Shown: positions 36,913 through 43,266 of the stretch, one piece after another
Layout of the letters: each line of letters starts with the position of its first letter
Position numbering within the stretch: the stretch's first letter is position 1
Assembly (NCBI GenBank): GCA_965214495.1
Contig: OZ243958.1
Location: 1,426,001-1,490,000, forward strand
From: JANQOH01 sp965214495
GTDB lineage: Bacteria > Pseudomonadota > Alphaproteobacteria > UBA7887
DNA: 64,000 nucleotides
Reading direction: 5' to 3'
Program-made: the position numbers and the translations under genes
The notes under the pieces: model-generated
What the model saw: only the letters and a program-made list of their open reading frames with translations
The model's database searches: none
What the model was told of the DNA's origin: nothing

Positions 36913-37147
36913 TCAGACGGTCGCGGATCAGGAACTCCATCCGTTCGTCGCTCACCGTGTGCCGGGCTGCCAGGATCAGGATTTTGAACATCACTACCGG
37001 ATCGTGAGGCGGGCGACCGCCCCTCGAACCGTCCGAATAGCCCAACGCTGCCTCCAGCGGTGCGCGAAAAACTTCAAAGTCCACCACCGTCGCCAGCGCC
37101 TCGAGCGGGTCGCCCGTCGACGACAGCTTCCGCAGATGCTCCGGTAA
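35798..37147 (+). CDS. IS630-family transposase, running through the element end
   Basis: DDE transposase with an N-terminal helix-turn-helix (ASRARAIAMILEGSSRSEAAR, ILRDWVVRDNDEGFDGL) and catalytic motifs WFQDEARVGQKG, VVLDGAGWHRSKG and LPPYSPELNPMEQ. The ATG is preceded by GGAGGGCAAGG. The IS-encoded part is about 371 residues and has no stop codon before the right terminal repeat. Translation would continue some 78 residues into antisense IS5 sequence. In other insertion sites the target bases after the terminal TA could supply TAA or TAG. The core is complete and could be active. Confidence 0.87.
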   Translation: MGAATPITREDRPADDLYELARDCGDAKQASRARAIAMILEGSSRSEAARAQGMEVQILRDWVVRDNDEGFDGLADRARGGSRVWLTSEQLAAVGEWIEAGPDLERDGVTRWRVRDIVRKIAEAFGVVYTESGARMMLRREGFRFVSGRPIHPKSDTARQRAFVADFATLLKSKVSPAVLAGPIEVWFQDEARVGQKGMTTRVGAHGKRRPRIVRDHRYGYVYVFGATCAARGVGGAHVADRADTASMNAHPAAIGAAVTPGAHGAVVLDGAGWHRSKGLVVPANLTLLHLPPYSPELNPMEQIVLFLKSNRFANRAFKDVAALKEACRTAWKWLTDQPGVIATMTQRRWAVAPPRRSTNITITVCLICDWYQTVADQELHPFVAHRVPGCQDQDFEHHYRIVRRATAPRTVRIAQRCLQRCAKNFKVHHRRQRLERVARRRQLPQMLR

Positions 37148-37247
37148 CGCGAAAAGCCCAAACCGTCGCATCGAAACCATCCTCCCGATCCGGCGATCTC
37201 GAGTGAATCACATCAACATACAGAACACCAGGTTTTTGGAGGTGTCC

Positions 37248-37408
37248 CCGTGTTCCCGAGATTTTCGACGAGCGCGAGCGTCTCCCCGTCCTTGGCGGTG
37301 GAATATCAATCCCGCGCGGGGAGACGCGGGGAAAACATCGTGGCCAAGGTCGATCAACGACGCTTGCAGGCTTCGCGACGCGGCGCACACGTCAACGAGA
37401 AATTTCAC
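37248..37408 (-). pseudogene. DUF5615 PIN-like toxin remnant, cut by IS5
   Basis: Starts at GTG overlapping the preceding frame's stop (GTGA). VKFLVDVCAASRSLQASL followed by IDLGHDV matches the start of DUF5615 PIN-like proteins (usually about 115 residues). After some 27 residues the frame degrades, and the family-like ending (ETLALVENL) appears in another frame. The IS5 right end truncates the rest. It is the toxin half of a decayed DUF433/DUF5615 pair. Confidence 0.62.
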
Positions 37409-37665
37409 GAGGCTTCCCGCACGAGGACACGGTCGCGCGCGTTCCCGCCCGCGAGCGACACTGTCGGCGAACAGAAGACACGCGCGAATATCTTCCAGGT
37501 CGAAGGTCCGGGTATTCCCGGAGAACGGTCTCCACACGGTCCCCCCGTCGCGAGCATCCCCAAGATGTGCTCCACGGCGATCCGCATGTCGCGGATGACG
37601 GGCTTGTCCCTGAACACGTCCGCGCGAACGGTTATACGATCGAGTAGTTCGACCCTGCCGGTCAT
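37405..37665 (-). pseudogene. DUF433 antitoxin remnant with frameshifts
   Basis: The first 42 residues (LLDRITVRADVFRDKPVIR, MRIAVEHILGMLATGG) fit DUF433, the antitoxin partner of DUF5615. The continuation VETVLREYPDL then LEDIRACLLFADSVAR lies in other frames, implying an indel in the G run near 37543 and another about 40 bases later. GGAG precedes the ATG. The gene is adjacent to Vsr and probably part of the same accessory island. Confidence 0.65.
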
Positions 37666-37731
37666 GTTCTTCTCCGTTCCCTCTGTTTCGCGGTTCCCGG
37701 TTTTCGTCGGGCCGGGCGCCCTCCTGCGCCA

Positions 37732-38217
37732 TTACCGGCCCCGCTTCGCTTCCGGCAACTGACCTCGCTCGTCTCGTCCAGCCAGCCAAGCGCGAATCCG
37801 GGCCGCTATTTCCGCCGCCGGAATCGCGCTTTTCCCGACCAGCAGGCACTCCCAAACGACCAGCACGCGCCAGCCGCGGTCAAGCAGATTCACGGCGTTC
37901 CGTTCATCGCGCGCTTGGTTGGCCCTGAATTTCTCCTGCCAGAATTCCCGACGCGACTTCGGTACGGTCGATCGGTAGCATCCGTGCGAATGCCAGTAGC
38001 AACCATGAACGAATATGACGGCTCGGAAACGCCGGAACACCAGATCGGGGCTGCCTGGCAGCATCCCATCGTGAAGCTTGTAACGCAGCCCGGCCTTGTG
38101 GAGAAGTGATCTGAGCGCCACCTCCGGCCCAGTGTCTTTCCGTCCCACGGCGGCCATGATAAGCGACCGCGTTTCTGCGCTTACGGTGTCCACGATTGCA
38201 CTTCCGACGCCGGACAA
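37732..38217 (-). CDS. vsr: Very-short-patch mismatch repair endonuclease Vsr
   Basis: A 161-residue nuclease that nicks next to T:G mismatches arising from deamination of 5-methylcytosine. The family pattern is complete: SLIMAAVGRKDTGPEVALRSLL, the active-site aspartate in LPGSPDLVF, the zinc-site HGCYWHSHGC and GWRVLVVWECLL. It lies 21 bases after the alpha-CTD/sigma-like gene, the last gene of a minus-strand operon containing a C5-cytosine methyltransferase, its usual partner. In ATPase-linked restriction systems Vsr-fold proteins may also act as the restriction nuclease. Confidence 0.93.
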   Translation of the reverse strand: MSGVGSAIVDTVSAETRSLIMAAVGRKDTGPEVALRSLLHKAGLRYKLHDGMLPGSPDLVFRRFRAVIFVHGCYWHSHGCYRSTVPKSRREFWQEKFRANQARDERNAVNLLDRGWRVLVVWECLLVGKSAIPAAEIAARIRAWLAGRDERGQLPEAKRGR

Positions 38218-38238
38218 ACAGGCGGGCGCCCATCGCCG

Positions 38239-40107
38239 CTATCGCGCCACCATGAGAACCCCGTTATCGTCGCCACGTTCCAGCGTCAGCTCGTCACCGC
38301 CGGTCAAGCGAAGAGCACCGACAATCCGGCTCAACCCCTCAATCCGTTTGCCGGAAATCACGATGTTGCCGAGAGGCCCGCCGTCCCCGTTCCGGACCTC
38401 CCACTTCCCGTCCAGGCCAACACGTTCGTCCACAAGATACCGTCCCGTCATCAACACCCGCGGCGAGACTGGTATCGACAGAAAAATTTCACAATCGTCT
38501 TGTTCAACGTCCACAATCGCGCATTCATCAAGACGATCGAGGTCGATATCGTCCGGGCAAACGACGAACTTGTAGATGCCTTCCATGTGTCCCACCCCCG
38601 CTGCCGTGTGAACGAGAAACGGGCTCTGCGCCACCAATATATGGGCGTTACTACTCGTCAGCCCGTACCGAACCAACGCGGAATAAAGAATCCGACTGGT
38701 CACGGTCTGGCCATGCTCGACGCAGACCCGCATCAGCATCGCATCGCGTTCTCCGGCGCTCGTCCACGCAAACTCCATTTTGCGCCGGATCCTGCCATCC
38801 CGCACGTCGAACAACCCCGACCGATCGGCGACACCTGCAAGAACTTCACATGGAATCTGTCCGCAAACAGACCGATCGCGCGGCAGCGACTGCGCCAAGT
38901 CCAGCACCCTCGCTTCCTTGGCGATCGAGAATATCTTGCACAAGCAAGTCAGTATCGTGTTGCCGGTGACGCGGTAGTTTGACGGCGGCAGCCGTGGCTT
39001 CTTCCAGATATACCGGTCCGACCCATCCAGGAACTCAAAGCCCGGATGTACCGCCACGATCTTCCTCAAAGCTTCCTCCCCGCAGTTCACCCGTTGAGCG
39101 ACATTATCCAGTTCAGAGTATGTCCTCCCAAGTGCGCGGCCTAGCTCCACTACAATCCGCGACGTCTCGGCGTCGTCCCAGTCAACGACAATGATCTCGC
39201 CATGGATCTCAAGTTTTTGAAACGGAAACTCAAGCCCGAAGATAGCCGCGAGTCGCGCAAGCATATCGTATTGATCTCTTGGTCGCCTCGCCGACTCATA
39301 GCCAAACGACGACAGAAACGACGGGAGCGACATCGGCGCGCCTTCCCTGGCTCCGCGCACCGCCGGTTCCCACAGTCTGAACGAGACATTCTGTGATCGG
39401 CCGCGCAGTTCGTTCCCGGCTCTTTCGGTGACCTGCCTCACCCGCTCCCGGGTGACATTGTGCGCAAACCCATACTCCGTAGCCCTGCTACCGATATGCT
39501 CCAGCGTAAACCCGGCGGCACCGTCGACCCCGTGTCGCGCGATGAAACATTTCGCCCAGCTCTCATGCTTGCTCAAGAGCAGATGATTCACGACGTATAG
39601 CAACTCGTCCTTGACCGTAGTGGCCGATTCACACCCCACTTCCGGTATGGTGGCGACGCGCACGCCGAGACGCAAATTCCAACGACCAAGACCCGTTTCG
39701 ACAATCTCATACTCCTTCTCACCTATATCGCACACCCCTACAAGCTCCGATCGAGTCATCTGAACGAGCGCGCGAATACCCTCGACTCCGTCATCCCGAA
39801 GCCGATTCATGACATCAAGAAACGATTGCAATTGTTCCACTCGTAAGGCTATACTGGATTCGTCAATGTCAGCGAGAGCTTCGTCGTTCATTCCGAGGCG
39901 CAATCCGCATTGACCAAGCGCGCTCTTGATAATGTCGACGCTTTTTTTACCCATATTGGGCATTTTCAACAATTCTTCGCGGGACAGGCGCACCAAATCT
40001 TGGATCAGGACAATATTGTCGTTCATCAGACAATTATGCGCGCGAACGGAGAGTTCCAGCTCATTGATACGCATGGACATTACGCCTTCCGTCCACCGCT
40101 CCGTCAC
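38239..40107 (-). CDS. RNA polymerase alpha-CTD-like / sigma region 4-like DNA-binding protein
   Basis: A 622-residue protein. Residues about 12-70 closely resemble the RNA polymerase alpha C-terminal domain (INELELSVRAHNCLMND, IQDLVRLSREELLKMPNMGK, KSVDIIKSALGQCGLRLG), the module that binds UP elements and activators. Near residue 205 is a sigma-70 region 4-like helix-turn-helix (YGFAHNVTRERVRQVTERAG). The middle and C-terminal parts hold further winged-helix-like segments (YSELDNVAQRVNCGEEALRK; SDRYIWKK). GTG at 40107 is chosen for its GGGAGGAG site; ATG 40080 is an alternative. The gene is markedly less GC-rich than its surroundings. It lies between dcm and vsr and probably regulates or guides the defence operon. 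Confidence 0.78.
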   Translation of the reverse strand: MTERWTEGVMSMRINELELSVRAHNCLMNDNIVLIQDLVRLSREELLKMPNMGKKSVDIIKSALGQCGLRLGMNDEALADIDESSIALRVEQLQSFLDVMNRLRDDGVEGIRALVQMTRSELVGVCDIGEKEYEIVETGLGRWNLRLGVRVATIPEVGCESATTVKDELLYVVNHLLLSKHESWAKCFIARHGVDGAAGFTLEHIGSRATEYGFAHNVTRERVRQVTERAGNELRGRSQNVSFRLWEPAVRGAREGAPMSLPSFLSSFGYESARRPRDQYDMLARLAAIFGLEFPFQKLEIHGEIIVVDWDDAETSRIVVELGRALGRTYSELDNVAQRVNCGEEALRKIVAVHPGFEFLDGSDRYIWKKPRLPPSNYRVTGNTILTCLCKIFSIAKEARVLDLAQSLPRDRSVCGQIPCEVLAGVADRSGLFDVRDGRIRRKMEFAWTSAGERDAMLMRVCVEHGQTVTSRILYSALVRYGLTSSNAHILVAQSPFLVHTAAGVGHMEGIYKFVVCPDDIDLDRLDECAIVDVEQDDCEIFLSIPVSPRVLMTGRYLVDERVGLDGKWEVRNGDGGPLGNIVISGKRIEGLSRIVGALRLTGGDELTLERGDDNGVLMVAR

Positions 40108-40218
40108 AGTGACTCCTCCCATCCGCTTGCCCATCAGCCAACCAACCCGCAGCATGGACGGCGGTCGCCCCGTCGTCAATGCAACATACTCGCACAGCAG
40201 CCATGCGACAATCCAGGG

Positions 40219-41574
40219 TCACAGCATCGCCAGCGCGCACATGCCGACCGCGAATCCGAGTTGCGGTGGGACGGCGGCGCCGATCATGTTCGCATAGTCG
40301 CTCCGGGTTATGCGACCGGAACGATGCAGCCAGTCGAAGCTCTCACCGAACCCTTGCAACCGCGCCCCTTCGTGGGGCGTAAGGGATCGCGCTTTGAACG
40401 GATGCGTGAAGCGACCCCTGCCCGGCGACAGGAAGCCGGTCGTGATGGTCGGCGCGACCTCGTCGGGACGCAGCCGGCCATAGACCGACGGGTAACTGTG
40501 GTTCTTGAGACGGTGGCAGTCAGGACGTTCGCCATCGGGCAAATCGTACTTGTCCTCGTCGACGAGGTATCCGACCCGTCTCTCGTTGTCCGGCGAAAGC
40601 CGGGACGGTCGGTCGAATGTCGCGCCCGACTCCGACGCGACGAGTGTCGCGAGAGCTTCCCCGACCGTCGGCGCCGGAACCCGGAGAGCGTCGAAATCGG
40701 CCGCCGAAACCGTCCGACCCGACTGGCCGGCGATCAGAAAATACCGGCGACGGTTCTGCGGCGTCCCGAAATTCGAAGCTCTCAACGTGAACCCATCGTC
40801 GACGCCATAGCCCGCCTCCGCCAGCATACGCAGCGATCGGCCGATGACGTCCTGACGCGAGCGCATCACCGATGGGACATTCTCGATGATGATCGCCTTC
40901 GCGCCAAGCGCAATGCCGACGGCCACCGCGTCGAGATAAAGTTCGTTCCGAACGTCAGACCGGCGCGTCCGGTTGTTCAGGTTGGAATTGCCTTCGCAAG
41001 GCGGCCCGGCGAGAAACAAGTCCACCTCGCCGGCGAGCGCCGCGAGCTCGCGGTCGATATGCAGCGACCCGGGATCAAGCGGCGATCCATCCCCTTCATG
41101 CCCGTACGAGCGGTCTACGAGCGCTCCGACATTCTGTCGCACGCGCCGCAACGGTCGTAAATTCCGCGCATAGACGCCAAGCGCCGCCTCGTCCACATCG
41201 ACCGCCAGTCGAAACACCGGGCGCAAGCCGACAGCCTCGGCGGCGTGTTTGATCCCAAGCGACAAACCGCCGCAGCCGCAGAAGAGATCGACGACGCGGA
41301 CCGTCCGCCTTTCGGAATCCCGCGGAACCTGCGGACGCGCCCCTTCAAGCTCAAGCGCGTTCCAGAAACCCGCGACCGCAGCCCCACCAGCCCCGTCGTC
41401 GCGGGACGGTGTTCGGTCGACCGACACGCGCATCCGCGACGTCGCGGAGAACCGCCCCGCAGTCGCTTCGCGAACGATGGCGCGATCGTCGAGAACGTAG
41501 TCGACCGCGACTCTCCGGTCAGCGCCGTCGGGGCAGGCCGCGTGCCTTTCGTCGATCAGCGCTTGCCGCACCAC
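40219..41574 (-). CDS. C5-cytosine DNA methyltransferase (Dcm family)
   Basis: Makes 5-methylcytosine in a specific DNA sequence. Motif I (VVDLFCGCGGLSLG), motif IV with the catalytic cysteine (AGPPCEGNS), motif VI (IIENVPS), motif VIII (NRRRYFLIAG) and the C-terminal motif X region (DYANMIGAAVPP) are all present. The target recognition region lies between motifs VIII and IX. An N-terminal extension of about 85 residues precedes motif I and is unusual. I chose GTG 41574 for its GGGAAG site; TTG 41592 or GTG 41571 are possible. It overlaps the upstream gene by 19 bases. The recognition sequence is unknown. Confidence 0.92.
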   Translation of the reverse strand: MVRQALIDERHAACPDGADRRVAVDYVLDDRAIVREATAGRFSATSRMRVSVDRTPSRDDGAGGAAVAGFWNALELEGARPQVPRDSERRTVRVVDLFCGCGGLSLGIKHAAEAVGLRPVFRLAVDVDEAALGVYARNLRPLRRVRQNVGALVDRSYGHEGDGSPLDPGSLHIDRELAALAGEVDLFLAGPPCEGNSNLNNRTRRSDVRNELYLDAVAVGIALGAKAIIIENVPSVMRSRQDVIGRSLRMLAEAGYGVDDGFTLRASNFGTPQNRRRYFLIAGQSGRTVSAADFDALRVPAPTVGEALATLVASESGATFDRPSRLSPDNERRVGYLVDEDKYDLPDGERPDCHRLKNHSYPSVYGRLRPDEVAPTITTGFLSPGRGRFTHPFKARSLTPHEGARLQGFGESFDWLHRSGRITRSDYANMIGAAVPPQLGFAVGMCALAML

Positions 41575-42314
41575 GACTTCCGCTCTTCCCAAAGTCTCTC
41601 CAGCCAGCGATACGCCCCGTCGTCGTCGAATAATTCGAAAGCGATGGTCGCGTTCCGTCTTCGAATCTCTTTCGCCAAATCCCTGAATCCGGCGCGGGCG
41701 CCGGGCCGGTTCGGTTCTCCTCTCGGCAACTCCTCGTCCCGAACCAGCCTGACGAAGGCGCGCGCCATCGCCGGGACGCTCCCGTAATCCACGTCGATGA
41801 TATGCGAGTCCCAGAGATCGACGTCCGCATACTCAATCCCGTCATACGGATTTTCGGCGCTCGCGACATGCATCGCGTTCGCGCACATCCACAATTTGGC
41901 GAACATTCCTTTCTTCATCGATTCGAGGCCGTAATAGACCGGACGCGCGGGTGAAGGGTCGCCTTCCGACGGCCGTCCATAGCGCCAATCGACGATCTCC
42001 GCGCCGAATCCGCTTTCCGCGAAGGTCAGCCAGCACCAGAAATCGGCGTCGCCGGCGATCCACGGAGACAATCGCAGCGTTGCGTGGACGATCGGCGCGC
42101 ATCGGCCGTCGAACGCCGAACGAGACCAATCTTCGTCCTTCGCCATCACGACGAGTTCCGCGCATCGGTTCAAACAGTCGATCGCCGTCGCTTCGTCGAA
42201 ATCGTCGCCCTGCTTTCGGACAACGAAACCTCCGACATCCGGGCTGTCATCGCCGTTTCGCCGCGACAGGTCCGCGTCTTTCGCGTGGTCGATTCCCAAT
42301 CCAGGATAGCTCAC
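41556..42314 (-). CDS. DUF6339-like protein of a methyltransferase/ATPase defence operon
   Basis: A 252-residue, Trp-rich, mainly helical protein. Segments such as DADFWCWLTFAE, KKGMFAKLWMCANAM, and a C-terminal RDLAKEIRRRNATIAFEL resemble, from memory, the DUF6339 pattern; I cannot confirm this without a profile search. No nuclease or helicase motif is visible. The GTG at 42314 has an AGGGGG site and starts 11 bases after the upstream stop. Tight packing with dcm suggests a role in the same complex or pathway. Confidence 0.6.
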   Translation of the reverse strand: MSYPGLGIDHAKDADLSRRNGDDSPDVGGFVVRKQGDDFDEATAIDCLNRCAELVVMAKDEDWSRSAFDGRCAPIVHATLRLSPWIAGDADFWCWLTFAESGFGAEIVDWRYGRPSEGDPSPARPVYYGLESMKKGMFAKLWMCANAMHVASAENPYDGIEYADVDLWDSHIIDVDYGSVPAMARAFVRLVRDEELPRGEPNRPGARAGFRDLAKEIRRRNATIAFELFDDDGAYRWLERLWEERKSWCGKR

Positions 42315-42325
42315 ACCGGCGCCCC

Positions 42326-43261
42326 CTACAATTTCATCGTCGCGAACGCGCGGTTGGCGCCGGCCAGCTTCCAGCACCACGGCATCAGTTTCGCCCAGCC
42401 TGTCACGCCATCGCGCCAGATTTTTCGCAAATCGTCCAGCGACAACTCAAGTTCTCTTTCGACCAAATCCGCGACCGCCGCGACCAAACCGTCCGTGTCG
42501 TCAGGGCCGTCACCCGAGTTCAGCACCGCCGCCATCACGTTGGCGTAGACGTATGCTGATATGTTCGCTCCGATATGTTCTGCGGCGGCGCCCGCTCCCC
42601 GCGAACCCATGGCGCGGAATTTGTCGTCGAAGTCCTTGTTCAACCATATTTCGACAAGGTCCGCCGGAGCGCGTTGCAGGTTTTCCCCTTTCCAGTGCAC
42701 GAAACAAATCGTATCGCGATCGAGGCCCTGGTCGGACATGACCGACGGCTCGACGACCCGGATCGGAAGATCCAGGCTCCGGCTCGGCGCGCGAATCCGG
42801 AATGTCCTCGCCGCAAGCACCGCGCCCGCCGGTATCGCGAGCGAGTCGCCCGCGGAGTTGGTCAGGGACGGCGCGGCCACGACTGCGATATCCAGACGCG
42901 CGGTTCCCGAGAACCGGTCCACGGCGCGGCCCAAAGGCCAGATATCCTTCGGAACGCAGCGCAACGGCCATGTCGCCACCCGTTTGAACCTGTTGAGATC
43001 CCGGTTGCGAACAATCACGGAAACCGCGATTCCGTCCGCCGGCAATCGAGTATCGGCCGTCAGGAGATCGGCATCGACATTCAGGAGCAGTTCCGGCCGT
43101 ATCTCCTCCCGATCGGCGGCGGGTTCGACATAACGGTTCTCCTCCGTCGTCGGTTCGGCGCTTGGATCCAGACGGAGCTTCACGTTCGCCAGACTGCGGT
43201 CCGAAGTAGGGAAAGGAGCGGTTACGCGCTTCTCCGACGCCTTCCATTCAACGGAGGTCAT
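42326..43261 (-). CDS. Unknown protein of the GHKL-ATPase/Dcm operon
   Basis: A 311-residue protein I do not recognise. The N-terminal half (about 45-180) alternates short hydrophobic strands (ELLLNVDADLL, IAVSVIVRN, RLDIAVVAAP) and looks beta-rich. The C-terminal half is helical (AYVYANVMAAVLN, GLVAAVADLVERELELSLDDL). No signal peptide, Walker motif or PD-(D/E)XK site is evident. The ATG at 43261 follows the ATPase stop by five bases, with TCCGTT and no strong ribosome site, suggesting coupling. Its constant partnership with the ATPase would be worth testing. Confidence 0.8.
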   Translation of the reverse strand: MTSVEWKASEKRVTAPFPTSDRSLANVKLRLDPSAEPTTEENRYVEPAADREEIRPELLLNVDADLLTADTRLPADGIAVSVIVRNRDLNRFKRVATWPLRCVPKDIWPLGRAVDRFSGTARLDIAVVAAPSLTNSAGDSLAIPAGAVLAARTFRIRAPSRSLDLPIRVVEPSVMSDQGLDRDTICFVHWKGENLQRAPADLVEIWLNKDFDDKFRAMGSRGAGAAAEHIGANISAYVYANVMAAVLNSGDGPDDTDGLVAAVADLVERELELSLDDLRKIWRDGVTGWAKLMPWCWKLAGANRAFATMKL

Positions 43262-43266
43262 CGTCT

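Larger units (their letters stand above)
34875..37180 (-). pseudogene. IS5-family transposase, interrupted
   Basis: The N-terminal 89 residues (MVSMRRFGLF to MEFLIRDRL) lie at 36914-37180. The DDE catalytic part resumes at SWLRFPGFDLGARTPDRNT and runs from about 35692 to 34875, with Asp in DAMLVSAPRQ, Asp in WADSAYRF and Glu in APVEHVFAHRKERMG. Removing the nested IS and one copy of its 3-base flanking repeat rejoins CGT-CTG-AGC-TGG in frame (Arg-Leu-Ser-Trp), so the gene was intact before the second insertion. It is now non-functional unless the inner element excises precisely. Confidence 0.9.
34727..37247 (-). mobile_element. IS5-family insertion sequence, split by an IS630-family element
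   Basis: The ends are inverted repeats matching at 15 of 16 bases (GGACACCTCCAATAAC at 34727-34742; its partner GGACACCTCCAAAAAC is read on the minus strand from 37247). A four-base target duplication CCGT flanks it (34723-34726 and 37248-37251). Without the nested element it would be about 1.3 kb, normal for the family. The right-hand end has cut into a DUF5615-like gene. Confidence 0.88.
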
